A stretch of 64,000 nt of DNA. It comes from Histidinibacterium aquaticum. Lineage in GTDB: Bacteria; Pseudomonadota; Alphaproteobacteria; Rhodobacterales; Rhodobacteraceae. How positions within the stretch are numbered: the stretch's first letter is position 1; every line of letters begins with the position of its first letter. Location: assembly GCF_008710275.1 (NCBI RefSeq), contig NZ_VYQE01000003.1:434001-498000 (forward strand), in the 5' to 3' direction. The notes under the pieces were generated by a model. The model saw only the letters and a list, made by a program, of their open reading frames with translations, ran no database searches and was not told the DNA's origin. Both the position numbers and the translations under genes were made by a program. Shown here in pieces: positions 18,042-27,250 of the stretch.

Positions 18042-18091
18042 CCGCGCCGCGATGTCGCGGGGCCTTGCGCGGGCAGCGACAAGAACATTAC

Positions 18092-19336
18092 ATGAACATC
18101 ATGGCTCGTCTCACCCTCGACCGAAAGCTCGCGATCCTCTCCGACGCCGCCCGCTACGACGCCTCCTGCGCATCCTCGGGCACGTCCCGACGCGACTCGC
18201 GGGACGGAAAGGGGCTCGGCTCGACCGAGGGTTCGGGGATCTGCCACGCCTACGCGCCGGACGGCCGCTGCATCAGCCTGCTCAAGATCCTGATGACGAA
18301 CTTCTGCATCTACGACTGCGCCTACTGCGTGAACCGCGTGAGCTCCAACGTCGAGCGGGCGCGCTTCTCCGTCGACGAGGTCGTGACCCTCACGCTGGAG
18401 TTCTACCGCCGCAACTACATCGAGGGGCTGTTCCTTTCCTCCGGAATCATCCGCTCGCCGGACGACACCATGGCCGACATGGTCCGCATCGCGAAGCGCC
18501 TCAGGGAAGAGGAGCACTTCCGCGGCTACATCCACCTCAAGACCATCCCCGATGCCGCGCAGGAGCTGATCGACGAGGCCGGCCTCTACGCCGACCGCCT
18601 CTCGATCAACGTCGAGCTTCCGACCGACGCCAGCGTGCGCACCTACGCGCCGGAAAAGGACCCCGCCACCATCCGCCGCGCCATGGGCGGCGTGCGCCAG
18701 CAGCGCGAGGCCCGGAAAGAGCCCAGTCACCGCGGCAAGCGCCCGCCCTGCTACGCCCCCGCCGGCCAGTCCACGCAGATGATCGTCGGCGCCGACGGCG
18801 CGACCGATGCCACGATCCTCGGCAATGCCACCCGGCTCTACGGCGACTACCAGCTCAAGCGGGTCTACTACTCCGCCTTCTCGCCGATCCCCGACGCCAC
18901 GGCCGCCCTGCCCCTCATCAAGCCGCCGCTCGCACGCGAACACCGGCTCTACCAGGCCGACTGGCTGCTGCGCTTCTACGGCTTCGGCGTGGACGAGATC
19001 ACCTCCGCCCGGCCCGACGGCAACCTCGACCTCGATCTCGACCCCAAGCTCGCCTGGGCCCTTCGCAACCGCCACCTTTTCCCGGTCGAGGTGAACCGCG
19101 CCGACCGCGAGACCCTGCTGCGGGTGCCGGGCTTCGGCACCAAGACCGTGACCCGCATCCTCGCCACCCGCCGCCATCGCAGCCTGCGCTACGACGACCT
19201 CCGCCGCATGGGCGCCTCGCTGAAGAAGGCCGCGCCCTTCGTCACACTGCTGGACTGGACGCCCGGCGGGCTGACCGACTCCGCCGCCCTGCGCGCCCGC
19301 TTCGCGCCCCCGCCCGAGCAGCTGCAGCTCCTCTGA
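18092..19336 (+). CDS. Putative DNA modification/repair radical SAM protein (UDG-linked)
   Basis: The 414-residue protein carries a radical-SAM CxxxCxxC motif (CIYDCAYC, near residue 70), an N-terminal LDRKLAILSDAARYDASCASSG typical of the family, and a C-terminal helix-hairpin-helix (ETLLRVPGFGTKTVTRIL) that suggests DNA binding. It matches the radical-SAM family described as linked to uracil-DNA glycosylase-like proteins (TIGR03916 by recollection). Its chemistry is not established. Two ATGs are possible, 18092 and 18101, neither with a clear ribosome site. The stop TGA overlaps the next ATG by one base, tying it to the UdgX-type gene. Confidence 0.85.
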   Translation: MNIMARLTLDRKLAILSDAARYDASCASSGTSRRDSRDGKGLGSTEGSGICHAYAPDGRCISLLKILMTNFCIYDCAYCVNRVSSNVERARFSVDEVVTLTLEFYRRNYIEGLFLSSGIIRSPDDTMADMVRIAKRLREEEHFRGYIHLKTIPDAAQELIDEAGLYADRLSINVELPTDASVRTYAPEKDPATIRRAMGGVRQQREARKEPSHRGKRPPCYAPAGQSTQMIVGADGATDATILGNATRLYGDYQLKRVYYSAFSPIPDATAALPLIKPPLAREHRLYQADWLLRFYGFGVDEITSARPDGNLDLDLDPKLAWALRNRHLFPVEVNRADRETLLRVPGFGTKTVTRILATRRHRSLRYDDLRRMGASLKKAAPFVTLLDWTPGGLTDSAALRARFAPPPEQLQLL

Positions 19337-20778
19337 TGTACCAGGTCACCCTGCCCCGCATCGGCACCGCCACCGCCTGGCGCGACGCCGTCCGCGCCGC
19401 CCTCGCGGCCCAGGTGCCGCCCGAACGGATCGCCTGGCACCATGGCACCGCCGCCGACAGCCTCTTCGAGGGCGCGCCCCTGCCGCCCTGCGACCGCCCG
19501 GTGAAGGTCTCCCGCGCCTTCGTGGAGCTGGCCGATACCGTCATCTGGCACGCGGACCCCGAACGGTTCTCCCGCCTCTACATCCTGCTTCGCCGCCTGC
19601 GCACGCAGCCCGGCCTGCTCTCCGACCGCGCCGATCCGCAGGTCGCGAAGCTCCGACAGATGGAGAAGGCCGTTCGCCGCTGCCAGCACAAGATGAAGGC
19701 CTTCGTCCGCTTTCGCGACCTGCGCCCCGTCGGCCCGGACGGCGGGCCCGCCCCCCGGCGCAGCTTCGCCGCCTGGTTCGAGCCCACGCATTACACGCTG
19801 GAGCCCACGGCCCCCTTCTTCGCCCGCCGCTTCGCCGACATGGACTGGGTCATCGCCACGCCCGACGCGACCGCGGTTTTCGAGAACGGCACGCTCTCGT
19901 TCCGCGAGGGCGCCCCGCGCCCCGACCTGCCGGAGGACGCCGCCGAGGAACTCTGGGGCACCTACTTCCGCAACATCTTCAATCCCGCCCGGGTGAAAGT
20001 CCGCGCCATGACCTCCGAGATGCCGCGCAAGTACTGGAAGAACATGCCGGAGACGCGCCACATCCCGGAGCTGCTGGCGACGGCCGAGGCCCGTACCCGC
20101 GAGATGGCGGAGGCCGCGCCGACCCTCGCCCCCGCCCGCGCGGCGCGGGTCCGGGACCGTCTCGCCGCCCCGCGCGTTGAGGCGCGCATGACCTGGGACG
20201 ACCTCGCCACACGCGCCGCGGAGGAAAACCGCGAGACCCCCGAGGGCTACGGTCGGCTCGTCCTCGGCGAAGGCCCGCCCGACGCGCGGCTCATGGTCGT
20301 CGGCGAACAGCCCGGCGACGTCGAGGACCGCGAGGGTCGCCCCTTCGTCGGCCCCGCCGGGCAGCTCTTCGACCGCTGCCTCGCTCAGGCCGGGATCGAC
20401 CGTGGCGAAACCTATGTCACCAACGCCGTGAAGCGCTTCAAATTCACCGTGAAAGGCAAGCGGCGCATCCACCAGTCCCCCGACCGCGCCGACATCGAAC
20501 ACGCTCGCTGGTGGATCACCCGCGAGATCGAACTGCTGAAGCCCGCCCTGGTCCTCGGCCTCGGCGGCACCGCCGCGGAGACGCTCACCGGCACCCGCGC
20601 CGGCATCCTGAAGCGCCGCGGCACCGTGGAGGACACGCGCTACGGCCCGGTCTTCCTGACCGTCCACCCGAGCTTCATCCTGCGCGTGCGCGAGGCCGAC
20701 CGGAAGGTCGAGGAGGAAAGGCGCTTCGTCGCCGACCTCGAGGCCGCGCGCACCAGGCTGGACCAGCTCGCCGCCTGA
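19336..20778 (+). CDS. UdgX-type uracil-DNA binding protein fused to SAM-linked domain
   Basis: The 480-residue protein has two parts. Residues 1 to about 265 form the DNA-metabolism domain usually paired with the radical-SAM partner (TIGR03915-like; VSRAFVELADTVIWHADPERFSRLY). Residues from about 285 on form a family 4/UdgX-like glycosylase: GEQPGDVEDREGRPFVGPAGQ (from residue 323), the KGKRRIHQSP loop with H379, and VHPSFILR. In characterised UdgX the histidine of the RIHQ loop forms a covalent bond with uracil-bearing DNA after base excision; its presence here predicts the same chemistry. The ATG overlaps the upstream stop, so the pair is translated together. Confidence 0.88.
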   Translation: MYQVTLPRIGTATAWRDAVRAALAAQVPPERIAWHHGTAADSLFEGAPLPPCDRPVKVSRAFVELADTVIWHADPERFSRLYILLRRLRTQPGLLSDRADPQVAKLRQMEKAVRRCQHKMKAFVRFRDLRPVGPDGGPAPRRSFAAWFEPTHYTLEPTAPFFARRFADMDWVIATPDATAVFENGTLSFREGAPRPDLPEDAAEELWGTYFRNIFNPARVKVRAMTSEMPRKYWKNMPETRHIPELLATAEARTREMAEAAPTLAPARAARVRDRLAAPRVEARMTWDDLATRAAEENRETPEGYGRLVLGEGPPDARLMVVGEQPGDVEDREGRPFVGPAGQLFDRCLAQAGIDRGETYVTNAVKRFKFTVKGKRRIHQSPDRADIEHARWWITREIELLKPALVLGLGGTAAETLTGTRAGILKRRGTVEDTRYGPVFLTVHPSFILRVREADRKVEEERRFVADLEAARTRLDQLAA

Positions 20779-20816
20779 GCCCGCCGACGTCGCGCGCCGC
20801 GCGGAGGAGGCTGCGC

Positions 20817-21275
20817 TCAGTCCAGGTCCTTGCGCATCGTGGCCATGCCGCCGCGCCGCGACAGCTCCTCGAAACCGGCAGAGAGATAGGCCGCATGGGC
20901 CGGCGCGTTGTCCGTCTCGACCTTGAGCGTCACCGTCAGCGCCTGCAGCCCCCGCGCCGCCTCCTCGACCCGCTCGGTCACCAGGGCCCCTGCCCCGCCG
21001 CGGACGCTTTCGTCGAGAAAGACATAGGTCAGGTGCCGCACCTCCGGCCCGACACCGACGCGCAGGGCGAAGAACCCGACCTCGCGGCCGGTCTCGTCCA
21101 CGAGGTAGAACGAGGCGTCGTCGGCCTCGTTCAGCCACTTCTCCTGCCACTCCAGCGGATCGAAGGGATGCTTGGCGCTCGGGTTGACCAGCGCCAGGTC
21201 CTCGGGGTCCGACAGCATCTCCGCGAGCGGTGCGAGGTCGCGCTCGGGATTGGCCCTGAGTTGCAGATCGCTCAT
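20817..21275 (-). CDS. GNAT family N-acetyltransferase
   Basis: The 152-residue protein shows a GNAT core: VGFFALRVGVGPEVRHLTYVFLDESVRGGAGALVTERV (acetyl-CoA loop with RGGAGA near residue 92) and NAPAHAAYLSAGFEEL near the C-terminus. It acetylates an unknown amine substrate. It lies 25 bases downstream of ychF on the same strand and is convergent with the UdgX gene. Confidence 0.8.
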   Translation of the reverse strand: MSDLQLRANPERDLAPLAEMLSDPEDLALVNPSAKHPFDPLEWQEKWLNEADDASFYLVDETGREVGFFALRVGVGPEVRHLTYVFLDESVRGGAGALVTERVEEAARGLQALTVTLKVETDNAPAHAAYLSAGFEELSRRGGMATMRKDLD

Positions 21276-21300
21276 CGTCGCCTCCCTCGGGGGCTCGCGT

Positions 21301-22395
21301 TCAGCTGTGCAGGAAGTGCAGCACGTCCCCGTCCTTGACCGTGTAGGCCTTGCCCTCGGCGCGCATCTTCCCGGCCTCCTTGGCCGCCTGCTCGCCGCCC
21401 AGCTCGACGAAATCGTCGTAGGCGATGGTCTCGGCCCGGATGAAGCCCTTCTCGAAATCGCCGTGGATCACGCCGGCCGCCTGCGGCGCGAGCGTGCCCT
21501 CCGGGATGGTCCAGGCGCGGGCTTCCTTCGGCCCCACGGTGAAGTAGGTCTGAAGGTGCAGCAGCCCGTAGCCCGCCTTGATCAGGCGATCGAGCCCGGG
21601 CTCCTCCAGCCCCATCTCCGAGAGGAACATCTCCGCTTCCTCCGCCTCGAGCTGGCTGATCTCCTCCTCGATCTTGGCGGAGATCACGACATGCGCATTG
21701 CCTTCGGCAGCGGCCATCTCGGCGACGCGAGCCGACTGTGCATTGCCCTCGGCCGCGTTCTCTTCCTCGACGTTGCAGACGTAGAGCACCGGCTTCGTGG
21801 TCAGCAGCTGGAGCATCCGCCAGGCCTTCATGTCCTCGGCATCCACCTCGACCAGGCGCGCGGGCTTGCCGGCCTCCAGCATCGCCTGGGCCTCTTTCAG
21901 AAGCCGCTCCTGCTGCACCGCCTCCTTGTCGCCGCCCCGCACCTTGCGGACGATGTTCTGCAACCGCCGCTCGATGCTCTCGAGGTCGGCCAGCATCAGC
22001 TCCGTCTCGATGGTCTCGGCGTCGGCCACCGGATCGACCCGGTTCTCGACGTGCGTGACGTCATCGTCCTCGAAGCAGCGCAGCACGTGGGCGATGGCAT
22101 CGACCTCGCGGATGTTTGCCAGGAACTGGTTGCCCAGCCCCTCGCCCTTCGACGCGCCCTTCACCAGGCCCGCGATGTCCACGAAGGTCATCCGCGTCGG
22201 GATCACCTGCGCCGACTTCGCGATCTCCGCCAGCCGCGCCAGCCGCGCGTCCGGCACCGCCACCTCGCCCACGTTGGGCTCGATGGTGCAGAACGGAAAG
22301 TTCGCCGCCTGCGCCGCGGCGGTGCGCGTGAGCGCGTTGAACAGGGTGGACTTGCCCACGTTCGGCAGCCCGACGATCCCCATGCGAAAGCCCAT
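21301..22395 (-). CDS. ychF: Redox-regulated ATPase YchF (Obg-like GTPase family)
   Basis: The 364-residue protein has G1 GLPNVGKSTLFNALT, the switch region NFPFCTIEPNVG, G3 DIAGLVKGASKGEGLGNQFL and the C-terminal TGS domain (YFTVGPKEARAWTIPEGTLAPQAAG). Length equals that of E. coli YchF. It binds ribosomes and ATP. The start ATG at 22395 has GGAGG upstream; longer in-frame extension lacks family sequence. The 132-base gap to the divergent SDR gene holds both promoters. Confidence 0.97.
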   Translation of the reverse strand: MGFRMGIVGLPNVGKSTLFNALTRTAAAQAANFPFCTIEPNVGEVAVPDARLARLAEIAKSAQVIPTRMTFVDIAGLVKGASKGEGLGNQFLANIREVDAIAHVLRCFEDDDVTHVENRVDPVADAETIETELMLADLESIERRLQNIVRKVRGGDKEAVQQERLLKEAQAMLEAGKPARLVEVDAEDMKAWRMLQLLTTKPVLYVCNVEEENAAEGNAQSARVAEMAAAEGNAHVVISAKIEEEISQLEAEEAEMFLSEMGLEEPGLDRLIKAGYGLLHLQTYFTVGPKEARAWTIPEGTLAPQAAGVIHGDFEKGFIRAETIAYDDFVELGGEQAAKEAGKMRAEGKAYTVKDGDVLHFLHS

Positions 22396-22527
22396 GTGCG
22401 TGCCTCCATGCAAAGCCGCGCACCGCTTACGGGCGGCGGCGGCGCGGTGCAAGGGCGCTCCCGCGACGTTGACCCCGCGCCGGACCGGCCCATCTTGCGC
22501 AGCCACCGACCGCAGGAGGCACAGCCC

Positions 22528-23184
22528 ATGCCCGATCTCGCCATCGTCGTCGGCGCCGGTCCCGGACTGGGCGCCGCGCTCTGCCGCCGCTTCGCCCGCG
22601 GCGGCTGCACCCTGGCCCCCGTGGCCCGCGACACCGCGCGCCTCGCCGAGCTCTGCGCCCAGATCGAGGAGAGCGGTGGCACGGCCCGCCCCTTCGCGGC
22701 GGACGTCGCCGATTTCGCCAGCCTCACCACGGCGATCCGGTCCGCCTCCGACTGGGCCGGCCCGCCGGGCGTCCTGATCTACAACGTCAGCCGCTTCGTC
22801 CCGAAATCGCCGCTGGAGCTCACGCCCGAGGAGCTCGACACCGAGCTGCGCGTCTCCGCCACCGCCGCCCTCGCCGCGACCCAGGCCGCGCTGCCGCTGA
22901 TGCCCGACGGCGGCACCGTGCTCTGGACCGGCAGCGGCACCGCCCTGCGCCCGCAGGCCGGAAAGGGCTCGCCCTCGCTCGCCGCCGGCAAGTCCGCGAT
23001 GCGCGGCCTCGCGCTCGCCTCCGCCGAGGCCTTTCACGAGCGCGGCCTGAACTTCCGCACCATCACCATCAATGGCGCCATCAAGGAGGGCACGCCCTTC
23101 GCGCCCGACAAGATCGCCGAGGCCTTCTGGGAGGCGCATGCCTCTCCGGACTGGCAGCCCGAGATCGTCTTCGAAGGCCGCTGA
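22528..23184 (+). CDS. SDR-family protein lacking the catalytic tyrosine
   Basis: The 218-residue protein has a Rossmann fold with the SDR cofactor motif VGAGPGLGAALCRRF, ADVADF at the adenine site, and a YNVS segment. The usual YxxxK active site aligns with LAAGK in PSLAAGKSAMRGL, so the lysine is kept but the tyrosine position is leucine. It may be a non-catalytic or altered SDR. CAGGAGGCAC precedes ATG 22528. Its substrate is unknown. Confidence 0.82.
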   Translation: MPDLAIVVGAGPGLGAALCRRFARGGCTLAPVARDTARLAELCAQIEESGGTARPFAADVADFASLTTAIRSASDWAGPPGVLIYNVSRFVPKSPLELTPEELDTELRVSATAALAATQAALPLMPDGGTVLWTGSGTALRPQAGKGSPSLAAGKSAMRGLALASAEAFHERGLNFRTITINGAIKEGTPFAPDKIAEAFWEAHASPDWQPEIVFEGR

Positions 23185-23237
23185 CGCCGGGACATCGACA
23201 TGCGATACTCCGACCGATGCCAGCCCGGAGAGAGCCC

Positions 23238-23657
23238 ATGCCCCCGCCCAGCCCGATTCCCTACCTGACCTTCCAGAACGGCACCTGCGAGGAGGCCTTC
23301 ACCGCCTACGCCCGGATCTTCGGGGCCGCGCCGCCCATGTTCATGCGCGTCTCCGACACGCCCGAGGGCGAGTGGCCCGAGGACAAGATGGGCTGGATCA
23401 TGCACGGCCACCTCACCCTGGGCGAAAGCGCGATCTACGGCTCGGACGACATCGAGGGCGGCACGCCGCCCATGCAGGGCGTCTCGATCATGATGGAGCT
23501 GCCCACCGCCGCCGAGGGCAAGACGGTCTACGACGCGCTCGCCGAGGGCGGCGAGATCCGCATGGCCTACGAGCCGACCTTCTGGTCCCCCGGCTTCGGC
23601 ACCCTCACCGACCGCTGGGGCATCCGCTGGATGATCTCCACGACCGAAGAGCCCTGA
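23238..23657 (+). CDS. VOC-family protein, PhnB/YjdN-like glyoxalase fold
   Basis: The 139-residue protein matches the PhnB/YjdN group: [24 protein letters not shown] at the N-terminus, [13 protein letters not shown] in the middle and the ending [15 protein letters not shown]. These paired beta-alpha-beta-beta-beta proteins often bind metal, though function is generally undetermined. ATG 23238 has GGAGAG upstream and gives the normal family length. Confidence 0.82.
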   Translation: MPPPSPIPYLTFQNGTCEEAFTAYARIFGAAPPMFMRVSDTPEGEWPEDKMGWIMHGHLTLGESAIYGSDDIEGGTPPMQGVSIMMELPTAAEGKTVYDALAEGGEIRMAYEPTFWSPGFGTLTDRWGIRWMISTTEEP

Positions 23658-23730
23658 GCCCCGCCCCATTGATCTTCCCCGCGCTCTGCCGCACACCATC
23701 GCGAGCGCGCGGGCAAGAGGGACGAGGGAC

Positions 23731-24522
23731 ATGACACGCATCGACGCGAAATTCGCCGAGCTGAGGGCCGAGGGCCGCAAGGCCTTCGTGGCCTACATCA
23801 TGGCGGGCGACCCGGACCCGGAAGCCTCTCTCGCGGTCCTCAAGGGGATGCCCGGGGCCGGCGTCGACGTGATCGAGCTCGGCGTGCCCTTCACCGATCC
23901 CATGGCCGACGGCCCCACCATCCAGCTCGCGGGCCAGCGCGCGCTGGAGGGCGGCCAGACCCTGCGCAAGACCCTCGACATGGTGCGCGAACTCCGCCGC
24001 GAGGACGACACGACCCCGGTCGTACTCATGGGCTACTACAACCCGATCTACTCCATGGGCGTCGACCGCTTCCTGGAGGAGGCGAACGAGGCCGGCGTGG
24101 ATGGGCTCATCGTGGTGGACCTGCCCCCCGAAGAGGACGACGAGCTCTGCCTGCCCGCCAGCCGCGCCGGCATGAACTTCATCCGCCTCGCCACGCCCAC
24201 CACGGACGACAAGCGCCTGCCCAAGGTGCTCGAGAACACCTCGGGCTTCGTTTATTACGTCTCGATCACCGGCATCACCGGCTCCGCCTCGGCCGAGGCC
24301 GGCGACGTCGGCCCCGAGGTCGCCCGCATCAAGGCGCAGACCGACCTGCCCGTCATCGTGGGCTTCGGCATCAAGACGCCCGAGGCCGCCCAGGCCATCG
24401 CGGGCGTCGCCGACGGCGCCGTCGTGGGTTCGGCCATCGTCGAGAAGATCGGCGCGGGCGAGCCCCCCGCCGACGTGCTCGACTTCGTGCGCAGCCTCGC
24501 CGAGGGCGCCCACCGGGCCTGA
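23731..24522 (+). CDS. trpA: Tryptophan synthase alpha subunit
   Basis: The 263-residue TIM barrel carries [35 protein letters not shown] (catalytic glutamate), [13 protein letters not shown] (catalytic aspartate) and [13 protein letters not shown]. It cleaves indole-3-glycerol phosphate and channels indole to TrpB. No trpB, trpC or trpF is in the window, so trpA stands apart from the rest of the pathway. GAGGGAC lies before ATG 23731. The tail HRA ends 67 bases before the next gene. Confidence 0.97.
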   Translation: MTRIDAKFAELRAEGRKAFVAYIMAGDPDPEASLAVLKGMPGAGVDVIELGVPFTDPMADGPTIQLAGQRALEGGQTLRKTLDMVRELRREDDTTPVVLMGYYNPIYSMGVDRFLEEANEAGVDGLIVVDLPPEEDDELCLPASRAGMNFIRLATPTTDDKRLPKVLENTSGFVYYVSITGITGSASAEAGDVGPEVARIKAQTDLPVIVGFGIKTPEAAQAIAGVADGAVVGSAIVEKIGAGEPPADVLDFVRSLAEGAHRA

Positions 24523-24589
24523 GGCCCTTGACCCCGCCCGCATCAGGCTAGGCTCCGGCCCCAACGCATCCCAGCGACGGAGCCTTCCC

Positions 24590-25615
24590 ATGCGCATGAA
24601 ACCCCTCGGCCCCAGCGGCCTCTTCGTCTCCGAGCTCTGCCTCGGCACCATGACCTTCGGCGGCGGCGACGACGACATGTGGGGCAAGATCGGCCAGCTC
24701 GAACAGGAGCAGGCCGATACCCTCGTGAAGACCGCGCTCGACGCGGGCATCAACTTCATCGACACCGCCAACGTCTACGCCGGCGGCCGCTCCGAGCGGA
24801 TCCTCGGCCAGGCGCTGAAGAACCTGGGCGTCGACCGCGACGAGGTCGTCGTGGCGACCAAGGTCATGGGCGGCATGGGCGACGGGCCCAACATGCGCGG
24901 CACCTCGCGCCGCCACATCATGAGCCAGGTCCGCCAAAGCCTCGACCGGCTCCAGATGGACCATATCGACCTCTACCAGATCCACGGCTTCGACCCGGCC
25001 ACGCCCATCGAGGAGACGCTCGCGGCGCTCAACACCCTCGTCGAGCACGGCCACGTCCGCTACATCGGCCTGTCGAACTGGGCCGCCTGGCAGATCGTGA
25101 AGGCCATCGGCATCACCCGCGCCCGCGACTACGCGCCGATCCTTTCGCTGCAGGCCTATTACACCCTCGTCGGCCGCGACCTGGAGCGCGAAATCGTGCC
25201 CATGCTGAAGTCCGAGGGCCTGGGCCTCATGGTCTGGTCGCCGCTCGCGGGCGGCTACCTCTCCGGGAAGTACGCCGCGGACGGCACCGGCGGCGACGGC
25301 CGCCGCGCCGAGTTCGACTTCCCGCCCGTGGATTTCGACCGTGGTGCGAAGGTGCTCGACGCGATGAAGGAGATCGCCGGGGCGAAGGGCGCGAGCATGC
25401 CGCAGATCGCCCTCGCCTGGCTGCTGCACCAGGAGGCCGTGACCTCCGTCATCGTCGGCGCCAAGCGGGTCGAGCAGCTGCAGGACAACATCGGTGCCAC
25501 CGAGGTGAGCCTGAGCGAGGCCGATCTCGACCGCCTCGGCGAGGCGAGCCAGCTGCCGCCCGAGTACCCCGGCTGGATGTTCCAGGTGCAGGGCGCCGAC
25601 CGCACCCGCGACTGA
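24590..25615 (+). CDS. Aldo/keto reductase
   Basis: The 341-residue protein has the AKR catalytic tetrad regions: FIDTANVYAGGRSERIL (Asp and Tyr), VVVATKVMGG (Lys) and DLYQIHGFDP (His), with the C-terminal cofactor segment TSVIVGAKRVEQLQDN. It reduces carbonyls with NADPH in the cytoplasm; the substrate is not evident. A TTGACC (24528) and TAGGCT (24549) pair upstream suggests its own promoter. A terminator-like hairpin follows at 25769. Confidence 0.93.
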   Translation: MRMKPLGPSGLFVSELCLGTMTFGGGDDDMWGKIGQLEQEQADTLVKTALDAGINFIDTANVYAGGRSERILGQALKNLGVDRDEVVVATKVMGGMGDGPNMRGTSRRHIMSQVRQSLDRLQMDHIDLYQIHGFDPATPIEETLAALNTLVEHGHVRYIGLSNWAAWQIVKAIGITRARDYAPILSLQAYYTLVGRDLEREIVPMLKSEGLGLMVWSPLAGGYLSGKYAADGTGGDGRRAEFDFPPVDFDRGAKVLDAMKEIAGAKGASMPQIALAWLLHQEAVTSVIVGAKRVEQLQDNIGATEVSLSEADLDRLGEASQLPPEYPGWMFQVQGADRTRD

Positions 25616-25728
25616 AACATCGAGGCCCGGTCCCGCTCTGGGGCGGGCCCGCGCCCCTCCCGGGCCGGCAAGACCTCATTAAGGTTAACGCCCCGGTGAC
25701 AGGCACCGACGAAAGGGAAAAACCCCTC

Positions 25729-25754
25729 CCCTTCATCTAGCCCCAAATACCTCG
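25729..25754. repeat. Degenerate intergenic repeat, copy 1
   Basis: A 26-base intergenic stretch containing CATCTAGCCCCAAATACC matches the stretch at 42269-42294 at 19 of 26 positions. It lies between the aldo/keto reductase gene and the terminator. A sequence of this type, around CCAAATA followed by a CCCG-rich part, is common between genes in Rhodobacteraceae, by recollection. Confidence 0.35.
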
Positions 25755-25768
25755 ACCCGCCCCTGGGG

Positions 25769-25790
25769 AAAGGGTAACGTTAACCCTTTT
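25769..25790. terminator. Likely bidirectional terminator between convergent genes
   Basis: AAAGGGT (25769-25775) pairs with ACCCTTT (25783-25789) around a 7-base AACGTTA loop, with a further T on the plus strand and AAAA arms on the minus strand. It lies between the stops of the aldo/keto reductase gene (plus) and gnd (minus), a fitting place for a shared terminator. Confidence 0.5.
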
Positions 25791-25836
25791 ACCCTGCAAC
25801 GTCAGCCACTTGCCTTCATGACCAACCTTGGACGGC

Positions 25837-27234
25837 TCAGTCCCACCAGGGCCCGTGCTGGCCGGTGTCACCGCCGATGAGGTCGAAGCCGTGGCGCCCG
25901 AAGAAATCTCTCTGGGCCTGGATCAGCTCGGTCGTCCCGCGCGCTTGCGCGAAGGTGTCGAGGAAGCCGAGCGCCGCCGTCAGCCCCGGCACGGGGTGCG
26001 CCGCGAGCGTCGCGGCGGAGACCACGCGCCGCAGGGCCGGCACGGTCTCCTTCAGCATCTCCGCGAAGGCCGGCGCGAAGACCAGCTGCCCTTGCGGGGG
26101 CTCCGAGCGGAAGGCCTGCGAGATGTCGTCGAGCAGCCGCGAGCGGATGATGCAGCCCGCCCGCCAGATCTCGGCGATCCGCGAGAAGTCGAGGTCCCAG
26201 CCGAACTCGTTCGAGGACGCCTCGAGGATCCGGAACCCCTGCGCGTAGGCCACGATCCGCCCCGCGAGCAGGGCCGCCTCGAGGTCCTCCTCGGAGAGAT
26301 CGACGTCCTCGCGCACCCAGCCGAGGATATCCGCCCCGCCCTCGCGCACCGGCTTCTCGGCCGACCAGGCGCGGGCGCCCACGGCGGCCTCGATGACGCT
26401 GGCCGACTGGCCCATGCGCACCGCCTCGATCACCGTCCAGCGCCCGGTGCCCTTCTGGCCCGCCCGGTCGAGGATCGTGTCCACGAAGGGCGCTCCGCCC
26501 GCGTCCTCGACGGCCAGCACCTCTCCGGTGATCTCGACGAGGTAGCTCTGCAGCCGGCCCTCGTTCCAGCGCTTGAAGGTCTTCCCCACCTCCGACACCG
26601 GCCGGTTCAGGCCGTAGCGCATGAGGCCGTAGGTCTCGGCGATGAGCTCCATGTCGGCGTACTCGATGCCGTTGTGGACCGTCTTGACGAAATGTCCCGC
26701 CCCGTCGGGCCCGAGCCGCGCGGCGCAGGGGTCGCCCTCGAACTTGGCGGCGATCGCTTCGATCACCTCGCGCAGGCCCTCCCAGACGTCGTTCGTGCCG
26801 CCCACCATGATCGAGGGGCCGTGCCGCGCCCCGTCCTCGCCGCCGGAGACGCCCATGCCGAGGAAGGCGAGCCCCTTGGCCTCGACTTGCTTCGTCCGGC
26901 GCATGGTGTCGTTGAAGTCGGCGTTGCCGGCGTCGACGATCACGTCGCCTTTCTCCAGCACCGGCTCCAGGTCCGCGATGCAGTCGTCCACCGGCTTGCC
27001 CGCCGGCACCATCAGGATCACCGCCCGCGGCGCCGTCATGGCCTTCGCCATCTCCACCAGGCTCGCGTGGCCGGTCAGCCGCTCCGCGAGCGGGCCCGCC
27101 TCGGCCTCGAACTCCGGGACCTTGTCGTCGGAGCGGTTCGAGACATGCAGCGCGTAGCCGTTGTCGAGGATGTTGAGCGCCAGGGCGCTGCCCATGGTGC
27201 CGAGCCCGTAGAGCCCGAGGCTGGGAGTGGTCAT
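25837..27234 (-). CDS. gnd: 6-Phosphogluconate dehydrogenase, decarboxylating
   Basis: The 465-residue protein starts with the NADP-binding GLYGLGTMGSALALNI and includes DAGNADFNDTMRR, GMGVSGGEDGARHGPSIMVGG and the active-site segment FVKTVHNGIEYADMELIAE. It oxidises 6-phosphogluconate to ribulose 5-phosphate in the pentose phosphate pathway. ATG 27234 gives the family N-terminus; an ATG at 27264 would overlap trmB by 14 bases. With the later start the gene lies 16 bases after trmB on the same strand. Confidence 0.95.
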   Translation of the reverse strand: MTTPSLGLYGLGTMGSALALNILDNGYALHVSNRSDDKVPEFEAEAGPLAERLTGHASLVEMAKAMTAPRAVILMVPAGKPVDDCIADLEPVLEKGDVIVDAGNADFNDTMRRTKQVEAKGLAFLGMGVSGGEDGARHGPSIMVGGTNDVWEGLREVIEAIAAKFEGDPCAARLGPDGAGHFVKTVHNGIEYADMELIAETYGLMRYGLNRPVSEVGKTFKRWNEGRLQSYLVEITGEVLAVEDAGGAPFVDTILDRAGQKGTGRWTVIEAVRMGQSASVIEAAVGARAWSAEKPVREGGADILGWVREDVDLSEEDLEAALLAGRIVAYAQGFRILEASSNEFGWDLDFSRIAEIWRAGCIIRSRLLDDISQAFRSEPPQGQLVFAPAFAEMLKETVPALRRVVSAATLAAHPVPGLTAALGFLDTFAQARGTTELIQAQRDFFGRHGFDLIGGDTGQHGPWWD

Positions 27235-27250
27235 CTTCACGTCGTCCTTC

